From Sphingobacterium cavernae (GTDB lineage Bacteria; Bacteroidota; Bacteroidia; Sphingobacteriales; Sphingobacteriaceae): 64,000 nt of DNA. The translations under genes and the position numbers were made by a program. Where the stretch lies: NCBI RefSeq assembly GCF_008520265.1, contig NZ_VIQM01000116.1, forward strand, positions 1 through 64,000, written 5' to 3'. Of the stretch, positions 25,816 to 34,030 are shown piece by piece (the first letter of the stretch is position 1; every line of letters starts with the position of its first letter). The notes beneath the pieces are model-generated. The model saw only the letters and a list, made by a program, of their open reading frames with translations. It was not told the DNA's origin and ran no database searches.

Positions 25816-27060
25816 ATGAATATTCTAAAATTTATCACGGCTGGTTCTGTTGACGATGGAAAAAGTACCTTAATTGGCCGTTTGCTATATGATACCAACT
25901 CGATTTTGGATGACCAATTGGAGGCTATCCAAAAGGCGAATCGCAAGAACGATGATGGAACTGTGGATTTGGCAATCTTGACCGATGGTCTAAAAGCCGA
26001 ACGCGAGCAAGGTATCACTATTGATGTGGCGTACAAATATTTCCAAACGGAAAATCGTAAGTTCATTATTGCGGATGCGCCTGGGCATATCCAGTATACG
26101 CGTAACATGATTACGGGAGCGTCCAACTCGGATTTAATTATTATCCTTATTGATGCACGAAAAGGTGTAATCGAACAAACGAAACGTCACTCTTTTATTG
26201 CGAAGCTTTTATCGCTAAAACAAGTATTGGTTTGTGTCAACAAAATGGATATGGTTGATTATGCGGAGGATGTATATGAAACTATTAAAGCTGACTATTT
26301 GCAATTAGCAAAAAACCTTAAGTTGAAAAATGTTGATTTCATTCCAGTTTCGGCATTGAAAGGGGATAACATAGTTGACAAATCTTCCCGTATCGCTTGG
26401 TATGATGGATTAACTTTGTTGGAATACCTAGAGCAAGTTGAATTCGAGGAAAGCAATGTCGATACGTGGCGTTTTCCGGTGCAATGGGTAATCCGTCCAC
26501 AGTCGGAAGATTATCCGGATTACCGTGGTTATGCAGGTCGTGTGATTGGTGAAGGCGTAAAAGTAGGAGAGTCTGTGGTGATTTTGCCTAGCGGTGTACA
26601 AACAACCATTGAACGGATAGAGTTAGATCAAAAAGAATTACAAGCTGCGCATGATGGTCAATCGGTGGTCTTGCATCTAAAAGATGATGTAGATATTTCG
26701 CGTGGTGATTTTATCGTGTCAGCGAATAAACCTGCTCATGCCGAACGCGGTTTTGAAGCAAATATCTCATGGTTTGAAAATAAAGCTTTGGATACAAATC
26801 AAGTGTATTTATTACAAAATCAAACCAAAGTCACCAAAATCAAAATTCCTGAAGTACAATACAAGTTTGATGTCAATACGCAAGAACGTATTTACGATGA
26901 AGATATTCGATTAAATGATATTGGTCGTGTGTCCGTTAAAGCTGCTGAGGAAGTTGTTTTTGATTTAAACCGTGATTTCCCAGCAAATGCTCGTGCTATT
27001 ATTATTGATCCACGTAATAACCTTACAGTTGGTGCTTTGACGGTAGAAGAGTTATTGTAA
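25816..27060 (+). CDS. cysN: Sulfate adenylyltransferase subunit 1 CysN
   Basis: CysN is the EF-Tu-like GTPase that couples GTP hydrolysis to APS formation by CysD. The 414-residue protein has G1 GSVDDGKST (10-18), G3 DAPGH and G4 NKMD. Beta-barrel domains 2 and 3 follow, with FRFPVQWV-like and YAGRVIGEGVKVGE segments. It ends at about residue 414 with no C-terminal APS kinase (CysC) fusion. This agrees with an APS-reductase pathway. It is the last gene of the operon, followed by a strong bidirectional terminator. Confidence 0.96.
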   Translation: MNILKFITAGSVDDGKSTLIGRLLYDTNSILDDQLEAIQKANRKNDDGTVDLAILTDGLKAEREQGITIDVAYKYFQTENRKFIIADAPGHIQYTRNMITGASNSDLIIILIDARKGVIEQTKRHSFIAKLLSLKQVLVCVNKMDMVDYAEDVYETIKADYLQLAKNLKLKNVDFIPVSALKGDNIVDKSSRIAWYDGLTLLEYLEQVEFEESNVDTWRFPVQWVIRPQSEDYPDYRGYAGRVIGEGVKVGESVVILPSGVQTTIERIELDQKELQAAHDGQSVVLHLKDDVDISRGDFIVSANKPAHAERGFEANISWFENKALDTNQVYLLQNQTKVTKIKIPEVQYKFDVNTQERIYDEDIRLNDIGRVSVKAAEEVVFDLNRDFPANARAIIIDPRNNLTVGALTVEELL

Positions 27061-27082
27061 GATTCTTTAGATTTTTATAAGT

Positions 27083-27116
27083 CAACCTCCAAATAGTGGA
27101 AGCTATTTGGGGGTTG
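27083..27116. terminator. Bidirectional terminator between cysN and higA
   Basis: A 14-bp stem (CAACCTCCAAATAG and complement with one wobble) with a 6-base loop separates the convergent cysN and higA genes. The plus-strand side is followed by TTGTTAAT rather than a long T-run. Confidence 0.7.
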
Positions 27117-27119
27117 TTG

Positions 27120-27476
27120 TTAATATGCTTGGATTAGCACTTCAGATGGAATATGTAATTTATCTGTTAATTTTCGAATCATTTCTAATGATAATTTTCT
27201 TTTCTTGTTTAAGATTTCGCTAGCTCTACTTTTTAAACCGATAATTTCCGCTAAATCATTCTGCGAATAATTTAATTGCTCCATACGGAATTTTATAGCT
27301 TCAATAGGGTCAGGAAGTTCAATTGGAAAGTTTTCATTTTCATATTTTTCCAACAAGATTCCTAAGATTTCTAATTCATCACCTTCTTTCGTTCCTGGCT
27401 TAGCATCAAAAATTACTTCTAATCTTTCTAATGCTTCCATATAATCTTGTTCTGTTTTGATAGGTTTTACATTCAT
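27120..27476 (-). CDS. higA: HigA-type antitoxin
   Basis: This 118-residue protein has the HigA architecture. A helical N-terminal part with the sequence TEQDYMEALERLEVIFDAKPGT is typical of HigA antitoxins that begin with KPIKTE. A C-terminal Xre-type helix-turn-helix (about 72-100, SQNDLAEIIGLKSRASEILN) follows. It neutralises HigB and represses their shared promoter. It begins five bases after the higB stop, in toxin-first order as usual for higBA. Confidence 0.92.
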   Translation of the reverse strand: MNVKPIKTEQDYMEALERLEVIFDAKPGTKEGDELEILGILLEKYENENFPIELPDPIEAIKFRMEQLNYSQNDLAEIIGLKSRASEILNKKRKLSLEMIRKLTDKLHIPSEVLIQAY

Positions 27477-27481
27477 ATCTT

Positions 27482-27775
27482 TTAAATTTTGTTGGCATCT
27501 ATTTTATCATATTCGGCATGAGAGCCTATAAAGCGAATCCAAATCATTTGATAACTGAAATTGATTTTAACAATCAATCGATAATGATTACCCTTTAAAT
27601 TAAAACAAACGCGATTATCTTCTAAAACACTTAAACTTGGATATTCAAGCTTTAATTCATTCAAGTTTTTCCAAGTCCCTTTTTCAGCCTCAGCGTACCA
27701 CGATTTCAGTTGCTGTTCGCAATCTGAATGTTTTTCCCAAAACTCACGTAATATTTTCTTTGCTATAACTCTCAA
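27482..27775 (-). CDS. higB: HigB-type mRNA interferase toxin
   Basis: This 97-residue RelE-fold toxin starts MRVIAKKILREFWEKHSDCE, the classic HigB opening. It ends with IWIRFIGSHAEYDKID, which carries the conserved His and Tyr of the ribosome-dependent nuclease. The first codon is TTG at 27775; no in-frame ATG exists and the family's conserved N-terminus begins right there. It lies upstream of higA in the same operon, and a 9-bp dyad lies close upstream. Confidence 0.92.
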   Translation of the reverse strand: MRVIAKKILREFWEKHSDCEQQLKSWYAEAEKGTWKNLNELKLEYPSLSVLEDNRVCFNLKGNHYRLIVKINFSYQMIWIRFIGSHAEYDKIDANKI

Positions 27776-27791
27776 GTGTTTCTATTTTAAA

Positions 27792-27799
27792 CAAATATA
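27792..27799 (-). promoter_or_regulatory. Candidate -7 promoter box of higBA
   Basis: TATATTTG on the minus strand fits TAnnTTTG exactly, 16 bases before the TTG start of higB. The dyad at 27805-27825 lies just upstream in the spacer where a repressor would block polymerase. Confidence 0.5.
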
Positions 27800-27804
27800 G
27801 TTGT

Positions 27805-27825
27805 AATTTCCCAAAATGGGAAATT
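27805..27825. promoter_or_regulatory. Candidate HigA operator dyad
   Basis: A perfect 9-bp inverted repeat AATTTCCCA-AAA-TGGGAAATT lies six bases upstream of the higBA -7 box. Autoregulation by HigA is well established for the family; the link to this dyad is inference from position. Confidence 0.55.
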
Positions 27826-27933
27826 TATTGTTGCAGTTTGGATATTATTGTTAAGTTTAAAAGAGAAGTGTTATTACAAAACCATTGGATTTAACAACCA
27901 AAATCCAATAGTAGAAGTGATTTTGGGGTTAGT

Positions 27934-28698
27934 CTATACATCATATTTAATAGTGAGGTAAGCTGATAAGATAGATTGAATTAAAGTAGTTGCTTCGTAT
28001 ATCCTCATTATTCTAAAATTATTTGGTTGTTTATTTCTTCCATGTCTTACATCATATGATATAAGATCAAAAATATTGTAGTTCCCATGATTTGCAGTTT
28101 GTATAAAAGACCTAATTTGCGATTTTGTAATTCCATATTCCTGTAATCCATTAGATAATTTTATGCTTAATGCAGTTTTAAAGTAGAATTCAATCGTTTC
28201 ATATAGTTTATATAGATTAGTTAGATTACGTTCTAATGAATTAAGAATCAATAATTCAAAAACATCTTCATGTTCAACTGATAAATTGATTAATCTATTT
28301 AAAAAATGATCTGATGGAGAGAAATTTGACTCATTTAAATTTCTTTGTAATTCTTCATTAGAAAATGGGTATGTCCAAGTGAAATCTTCCCTTCTGGAAA
28401 TATATAGGGTAGTCATTAAAAAAGGATCTGTAATACAATTTGCAGAAACATTTATTTGTCTATCAGAGTTTCGTAAATACAGATTTAATCCTCCATTTAA
28501 TAGAGCAATAAGTGTGTTTCCCTTATTCCAAATATCTTCTAAATCTTCTAATTCACAAAAATGCATACTATATAATCTGACACTTTCGTCATAATCGTGC
28601 ATTGGAAGATCTTGCAAGGAAAATTCATGGCCGCTTAAATTTCTGAATTCATGGCTAATAGTTATCGTCTCATTAAGTAATATAACTTTACTGGACAT
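27934..28698 (-). CDS. Unrecognised AT-rich gene
   Basis: This 254-residue protein matches no family I know. It has no signal peptide or membrane segment. The N-terminal half is beta-rich with SQLxDLPMHDYDE-like acidic spots, and residues 145-254 are mostly helical. A short YDVRHGRN sequence near residue 217 faintly recalls the Arg-rich loop of HEPN-type RNases, but this is too weak to assign. The gene is notably AT-rich and lies next to higBA on the same strand, in a patch between core genes. An acquired accessory gene is a fair guess. It starts at an ATG; the stop lies 158 bases upstream of the higB start. Confidence 0.6.
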   Translation of the reverse strand: MSSKVILLNETITISHEFRNLSGHEFSLQDLPMHDYDESVRLYSMHFCELEDLEDIWNKGNTLIALLNGGLNLYLRNSDRQINVSANCITDPFLMTTLYISRREDFTWTYPFSNEELQRNLNESNFSPSDHFLNRLINLSVEHEDVFELLILNSLERNLTNLYKLYETIEFYFKTALSIKLSNGLQEYGITKSQIRSFIQTANHGNYNIFDLISYDVRHGRNKQPNNFRIMRIYEATTLIQSILSAYLTIKYDV

Positions 28699-28763
28699 TA
28701 TAATATTTATTGGAATTAGATTTAATTTCTATACATTGAGATTTTAATTTTTAAGGTTTTTGT

Positions 28764-29588
28764 CTACTTCTCCAACAAAAATCCATTCAACTCTCTATTA
28801 AAAGCTAAAGGATCTTCCAAGTTTGGAAGATGACCAGTATTTGGGATTTCAACGAAGACTGAATTTTTGATACCTTGATGCAATTCTTCCATTAGCGCTT
28901 TTGGGGTGATTTTATCTTGCTCGCCACGGATAATTAGGGTAGGAACTGTTATTTTGGAAAGCAGTTCTGTCGAATCTGTTCGTGAGGCTAATGCCAATTG
29001 TGTTGCGCAGATATTTCGAACAGAATTACGACGAATACTGCTTTTGATTAATTCTATGACTTCTTCGTTTTCTTGAATAGTTTTCTTCGTAAAAAGGTTA
29101 TCAATAAAAGCAATGGCAAATGGTCTACGACCATAGCGTAAAATCGCTTGTATGCTATCAAAACGCTTTTGTTTGCCTGCATTGTCGTCAGCTCTGTGGT
29201 GTGTGTCCGAAAGTATTAATCCTGCGATTTTTTCGGGGAAGTGTTCATAAGCACGTAATGCGATATAACCACCCATGCTCACGCCACAAAGTACTACCTT
29301 TTGCAATTCGAGCTTGTCAATGAAAGCTTCCAAATCTTTAGCAAATACATCAATGCTAAAAAATCCATGGCCAGCCGTGCTCAGCCCATGCCCACGCACA
29401 TCGATGGCAATACCTGTGATATTATCTTCGAGAGATTCGAGTTGATACTTCCAGGAATTTTTGTTGAAAGGAAACCCATGTATAAATATTATGACCTTTT
29501 CTTCGGGTTCTGTAGCCTTTTTTATATAGTATGAAATGTTTATGTCGTGAATCTGAGCTTTTCCAGATCGAATTGAGCGCTCTGCCAT
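28764..29588 (-). CDS. Alpha/beta hydrolase
   Basis: This 274-residue hydrolase has the alpha/beta fold signature. It shows the oxyanion HGFPFNKNSW near residue 37, the nucleophile elbow GVSMGG (Ser104), an acid in GEQDKITP and the catalytic His in NTGHLPNLEDP. The substrate cannot be predicted; relatives include esterases, haloperoxidase-like and 3-oxoadipate enol-lactonase-like hydrolases. No membrane or signal segment is seen. It is a single gene with no close partner. Confidence 0.88.
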   Translation of the reverse strand: MAERSIRSGKAQIHDINISYYIKKATEPEEKVIIFIHGFPFNKNSWKYQLESLEDNITGIAIDVRGHGLSTAGHGFFSIDVFAKDLEAFIDKLELQKVVLCGVSMGGYIALRAYEHFPEKIAGLILSDTHHRADDNAGKQKRFDSIQAILRYGRRPFAIAFIDNLFTKKTIQENEEVIELIKSSIRRNSVRNICATQLALASRTDSTELLSKITVPTLIIRGEQDKITPKALMEELHQGIKNSVFVEIPNTGHLPNLEDPLAFNRELNGFLLEK

Positions 29589-29673
29589 ATAAATGTTAGT
29601 GAAAATTATTTATTTATGTATCAACAATATACCTATAAATTCGCGTCTAAAGTAGAAAAAATATGAGAAAAAG

Positions 29674-29704
29674 TTTGAAATAAATAAAAATCTCCTCATA
29701 TTTG
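29674..29704 (+). promoter_or_regulatory. Bacteroidota-type promoter of tRNA-Arg
   Basis: TTTG at 29674-29677, then exactly 19 bases, then CATATTTG (29697-29704). This is a full -33/-7 pair with one mismatch to TTTG-N19-TAnnTTTG. It lies 46 bases before the tRNA. Confidence 0.7.
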
Positions 29705-29750
29705 CATCACCAAAACGGAACGACATACAGTCAGAAAGTTGAAGATAAAA

Positions 29751-29824
<74 letters not shown>

Positions 29825-29828
29825 CAAG

Positions 29829-29854
29829 AAAGCATCTAGTTTACTAGATGCTTT
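29829..29854. terminator. Terminator of tRNA-Arg, shared with xerD
   Basis: A perfect 12-bp stem (AAAGCATCTAGT and its complement) with a 2-base centre is followed by TTCTGTTTT on the plus strand. On the minus strand it lies eight bases past the xerD stop. Confidence 0.8.
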
Positions 29855-29861
29855 TTCTGTT

Positions 29862-30755
29862 TTATGACCTTGGGTGATACTGCGTGATAATAGATTGCAG
29901 ATAATCTTTGTCTATATGTGTATAGATTTCGGTGGTGGTAATACTCTCATGACCGAGCATATCCTGTACAGCGCGTAAATCTGCACCTCCTTCGACTAAA
30001 TGCGATGCAAAGCTATGACGGAATGTATGTGGGCTTATTTTTTTATTCAAGCCTATCTTAGCCGCCAAATCTTTGATGATAATAAATACCATAACGCGTG
30101 ATAAAGGTGCGCCGCGACGATTTAAAAAGACGAAATCTTCATTGCCAGTTTTGATAGGTAGGTGAGGGCGTGCCTCTTCCAAATATATTTTAAGATATTT
30201 TCGGGCTTGGTGTCCAATAGGGATTAGGCGCTCTTTATTTCCTTTACCTTCTATTTTAATAAATTCGACTTCAAGATGCAGATTTGAAATCTTCAAATTT
30301 ATTAATTCACTAACACGGAGTCCACAGCCATATAATACTTCTAGCATGGCTTTATTGCGTGTGCCTTCAGCTTGCGAAAGATCAATGGCGTTTATTAGGT
30401 TGTCAATTTCTGTTACATCTAATACATCAGGAATTTTACGCTCAAGACGAGGTGTTTCAATTAACGCGGCTGGATTGTTTTCTAGGTTGTATTCCAGCTG
30501 TAAGAAATTAAAAAAAGATTTTAGTCCAGAAATAATACGCGCTTGAGAATAAGGGGAAATATTGAATGCATTGATCCAAACAAGAAAGTTTTGAAAATCT
30601 TTAGTCGTTAGTTTGTCTATGGAGATAACGTTGTCTTCACAATATATTTTTAATTTCTCCACATCATTGATGTAGGCGAAAATAGAATTTTTCGATAAAT
30701 TACGTTCAAAAGCCAAAAATTTTTTGAAATCTCTCAATAAACTATTCCAATCCAT
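29862..30755 (-). CDS. xerD: Tyrosine recombinase XerD
   Basis: This 297-residue site-specific recombinase has the SAM-like N-terminal domain (residues 1-85). The complete tyrosine-recombinase catalytic set is Arg147 (CGLRVSEL), Lys171, His243 and Arg246 (HTFRHSFASH), His269 (LGHES) and Tyr278 (EIYTHI). Length and sequence fit XerD, which with XerC resolves chromosome dimers at dif. The position beside a tRNA might suggest a phage integrase. However, the close match to core XerD and the lack of neighbouring phage genes or direct repeats speak against it. Confidence 0.9.
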   Translation of the reverse strand: MDWNSLLRDFKKFLAFERNLSKNSIFAYINDVEKLKIYCEDNVISIDKLTTKDFQNFLVWINAFNISPYSQARIISGLKSFFNFLQLEYNLENNPAALIETPRLERKIPDVLDVTEIDNLINAIDLSQAEGTRNKAMLEVLYGCGLRVSELINLKISNLHLEVEFIKIEGKGNKERLIPIGHQARKYLKIYLEEARPHLPIKTGNEDFVFLNRRGAPLSRVMVFIIIKDLAAKIGLNKKISPHTFRHSFASHLVEGGADLRAVQDMLGHESITTTEIYTHIDKDYLQSIITQYHPRS

Positions 30756-30848
30756 CCAAAATTCTTAAAAAATATAAAAAATATATGTTAAAGTTTTTCT
30801 TACCAATTATTAATATTTAATTTGTATAATATTTAACGCTCTAAATTA

Positions 30849-33713
30849 ATGAAATTTTTAAAACCTCTAGCAGTAGCATTTTTATTGCCTGCCACATTTG
30901 GCTCGTTGCATGCTAAATCTAATTTTAATGCAACGCTTTCTACTGAAGTAAGAAGCATATTAAGTCAAGACACTTTAGCGTGGTCTGCACCTTTACCATT
31001 TGATAAGGATGTGAAGGTAGGTAAATTAAAGAATGGGTTTACATATTATATCCGCAAAAATACAGAACCTGAGAAACGTGTAACTATGTACTTAGGTATT
31101 AAAGTTGGTTCAATTCTGGAAACGGAAAAAGAAAGAGGGTTGGCGCACTTTTTAGAGCATATGAATTTCAATGGTCTTAAACATTTTCCGAAAAATGAAT
31201 TAATAGACTATTTACAAAAAGCAGGTGTTCGTTTTGGATCTGATTTAAATGCGTATACAGGTTTCAACGAAACTGTTTACCAATTGCCAATTCCATCGGA
31301 TGATCCTGAATTATTAAAAAATGGTTTACAGGTGATGCGCGATTGGGCACAGGATGCTATGTTGCAATCAGACGAGATAGACAAAGAGCGTGGTATTATT
31401 ATGGAAGAAATGCGCGGTAGTCGTGGTGCTGGTCAACGTATTCAAGACCAGATGTTGCCTTTGTTGTTTAATGGGTCATTGTATGCGCAACGTTTGCCTA
31501 TTGGAACAGAGGAAGTGGTTACTGGTTTTGATCACCAACTCATTCGCGATTTCAAAGACCGTTGGTACAGACCGGATTTGCAATCCATCATTATCGTAGG
31601 AGATATTGATCCGCAGGCAATCGAAAAGGAAGTGGTACGCTTATTTTCGGATATGAAAGTGGTTAAAAAACCTGTTGAAAGAAAGGATTTTGGAATTGAT
31701 TTGTTAAACAAAAATCAATTCAAAGTAATTACTGACGCAGAAATGCCACAAACTGTGGCACGTATTATCATCAAACATCCCGACACCAAAGTTAGAACGG
31801 TTGCTGACTACCGCACTTCACTTTTAGAAGGTGTTTTCAATCAGGTCATCAATGCACGATTGCGCGAAATTGCCCAAAAACCTGACGCTCCATTCTTACA
31901 GTCTATTATATCAATTGATGATTTCATGAATCTGTTTCACAGCATGACGCTTGCCGTTGTTCCGAAGCCAGAGAAATTGGAAGAGAGTATGAAGACGGTG
32001 GTGCGTGAACTTAAGCGATTTGAAAAATTTGGTATTACAGAAGGAGAATTCCAACGTGCTATTTCAATGTACAGTAAAAGCAATGAAATGGCGTACCAAG
32101 AACGTGATAAAGTAAAATCTGATACGTATGTAAACAATTATTTAAGTCATTTCTTAAAAGGAGATGCTGCGTTGAGCGTAGAGGATGAATATCATTTAAC
32201 AAAGCAATTGTTGCCAACGTTGACTTTGAAAGAAGTAGAAGCAATAGGTAATAAATATTATGCAGAAACCAACCGTGATATTATAATTGTTGGTCCAGAA
32301 AAGGATAATGATAAAATGCCGACAGAATCTGTTGTAACCAATTGGTTTGATGCTGTAGGCAAAGAGTTATTAACGGCGTATGAAGATCAAGTTTCTGATT
32401 TACCTTTATTATCAGCAGAGCCAATAAAAGGAACAGTTAAGTCTGTAAAAGCTATCGATGCAATCGGAAGTAAAGAATTGACACTGAGTAATGGTGTGAA
32501 GGTGATTTTAAAACCTACAACATTTAAAAATGACCAAATCCTTATTTCAGCTTTCAGCGAAGGTGGTCATTCGTTATACGATGACAAAGATTATTTCAAC
32601 GCATCTAATGCATCGGGAATTGTGGGGGCATCGGGAGTAGGTCAATTGAACGCTATTGAAATACGTAAATACCTTGCAGGCAAGAATGTTCGTATTTCGC
32701 CATATATCAATGAAAGATTTGAAGGTATTTCGGGAAGTACAGACAAAGAGGGTTTAACAACTGCTTTTGAACTGATTCACGGGTATTTCACGCAGCCTCG
32801 TCTTGATGAGGATATTTTCCAAGGTATCATCGCGCAAACAGTGGCATCTATGGAAAATAGAGACAGCGATCCAGCATTCGTTTATAGAACTGCAATCAAC
32901 AAGGCGCTGTATGGTGATAATATTCGCAAAAACAATGCTTCACCTGAACAAATCAAATCTATTTCTAAAGAAAGGACTTTAGAGATTTTCAAAGAAAGAT
33001 TTGCTGATGCTTCTGGTTTTACTTTCACCATCGTAGGTTCATTTACCGAAGAAGAAATCAAACCTTATTTGGAACAGTATTTAGCATCATTGCCTGCATC
33101 GAATAATCTGGAAGAAGCTAGAGATTTGAAGATATTGCCACCAGCAAAAGGTCTTGAGGTAGTTGTGAAGAAAGGTAAAGAAGCAAAAGCACAAGTGAGC
33201 ATGGCTTTCATGGGCGATTACAGCTATTCTGAGGACGAAAACAATAGCATGGACGCTTTAGAATCTGTTCTTACAATCAAATTGTTGGAGCGTCTACGCG
33301 AGGATGAAAGTGGAGTCTACGGTACTGGAGCTTCCACTTCTTATTCTAAATTTCCAACGGGCAGATATACGTTCAATATTGGTTTCGGAACAAGTGTAGA
33401 CAAATACCAAGCTTTGATTAATTCAGCGCTTGACGAAGTAAACAAAATCAAAAAAGATGGTCCTACACAAGTCGATTTAGATAAATTCATTATTGAAAAA
33501 ACTCGTCAGTATGAGTTGGATTTGAAAGAGAATAACTACTGGATGGGTGAAATTTCTGGAGCTTACCGATTGAAAGAGGATCCTACTGCAGTTTTAAAAT
33601 ATTTAGAAGCTGTTAAAAAAGTGAGTGTTTCTTCTGTCAAAGCTGTTGCTGAGAAATATTTAAAAGAAAATCGTTTGTTTAAATTTATTCTTCTACCCGA
33701 AGAAAGTAACTAA
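30849..33713 (+). CDS. M16-family zinc metallopeptidase, exported
   Basis: This 954-residue insulinase-family protease has a signal peptide (residues 1-22). Its first M16 domain carries the inverted zinc motif HFLEH (residues 100-104) and the downstream glutamate region EIDKERGIIMEEM near 180. Three further M16 domains follow; the later half (from about 535) has no zinc motif, the usual inactive half. It is likely periplasmic and degrades peptides. Such long fused M16 proteins are common in Bacteroidota. A single gene, ended by a strong terminator. Confidence 0.92.
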   Translation: MKFLKPLAVAFLLPATFGSLHAKSNFNATLSTEVRSILSQDTLAWSAPLPFDKDVKVGKLKNGFTYYIRKNTEPEKRVTMYLGIKVGSILETEKERGLAHFLEHMNFNGLKHFPKNELIDYLQKAGVRFGSDLNAYTGFNETVYQLPIPSDDPELLKNGLQVMRDWAQDAMLQSDEIDKERGIIMEEMRGSRGAGQRIQDQMLPLLFNGSLYAQRLPIGTEEVVTGFDHQLIRDFKDRWYRPDLQSIIIVGDIDPQAIEKEVVRLFSDMKVVKKPVERKDFGIDLLNKNQFKVITDAEMPQTVARIIIKHPDTKVRTVADYRTSLLEGVFNQVINARLREIAQKPDAPFLQSIISIDDFMNLFHSMTLAVVPKPEKLEESMKTVVRELKRFEKFGITEGEFQRAISMYSKSNEMAYQERDKVKSDTYVNNYLSHFLKGDAALSVEDEYHLTKQLLPTLTLKEVEAIGNKYYAETNRDIIIVGPEKDNDKMPTESVVTNWFDAVGKELLTAYEDQVSDLPLLSAEPIKGTVKSVKAIDAIGSKELTLSNGVKVILKPTTFKNDQILISAFSEGGHSLYDDKDYFNASNASGIVGASGVGQLNAIEIRKYLAGKNVRISPYINERFEGISGSTDKEGLTTAFELIHGYFTQPRLDEDIFQGIIAQTVASMENRDSDPAFVYRTAINKALYGDNIRKNNASPEQIKSISKERTLEIFKERFADASGFTFTIVGSFTEEEIKPYLEQYLASLPASNNLEEARDLKILPPAKGLEVVVKKGKEAKAQVSMAFMGDYSYSEDENNSMDALESVLTIKLLERLREDESGVYGTGASTSYSKFPTGRYTFNIGFGTSVDKYQALINSALDEVNKIKKDGPTQVDLDKFIIEKTRQYELDLKENNYWMGEISGAYRLKEDPTAVLKYLEAVKKVSVSSVKAVAEKYLKENRLFKFILLPEESN

Positions 33714-33732
33714 TAAGACAAATCTAAATACC

Positions 33733-33763
33733 AAAAATGCGGAGCAACAAACTCCGCATTTTT
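33733..33763 (+). terminator. Terminator of the M16 protease gene
   Basis: A 12-bp stem AAAAATGCGGAG with its complement and a 7-base loop is followed by TTTTTGG, 20 bases past the stop. Confidence 0.8.
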
Positions 33764-33876
33764 TTGGTCAAATAATTCGAGAAGTTATCCGCAATGATCC
33801 AAAATCAAATGCCTGTTTTCTACAAAACATAAAAGCCTTCTGTAATCGGTAATTCAGAATACACAACTTTTGGTAA

Positions 33877-33880
33877 TTAT
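33877..33880 (+). repeat. Left target-site duplication of the IS21-family element
   Basis: TTAT directly before the left inverted repeat matches TTAT directly after the right end (36490-36493). Four bases is within the IS21 range of 4-8. Confidence 0.65.
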
Positions 33881-33958
33881 GAGTGCAGCAAAAATGGCAA
33901 GAATGGTGCAGCATAAATGGCAATAAAGAGTGCAGCATAATTGGCAATAATAAATACA
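33881..33958 (+). repeat. Left-end repeats of the IS21-family element
   Basis: Three tandem-like copies of a unit of about 22 bases beginning (GAG)TGCAGCA(A/T)AA(A/T)TGGCAA lie at 33881, 33904 and 33928. They are probable transposase binding sites, as known for IS21. Confidence 0.8.
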
Positions 33959-33965
33959 TAGTTCA

Positions 33966-33992
33966 TCTTTTGGAACATAGAGTTCCAAAAGA
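33966..33992 (+). promoter_or_regulatory. Leader hairpin of istA
   Basis: A perfect 11-bp stem TCTTTTGGAAC with its complement and 5-base loop lies right after the left-end repeats. A second 7-bp stem (34002-34008 with 34019-34025) lies close before the istA ATG. Together they could limit expression from outside promoters. Confidence 0.55.
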
Positions 33993-34030
33993 AAAAACAA
34001 GCTTTGTCGTAGCAATAAGACAAAGTAATT

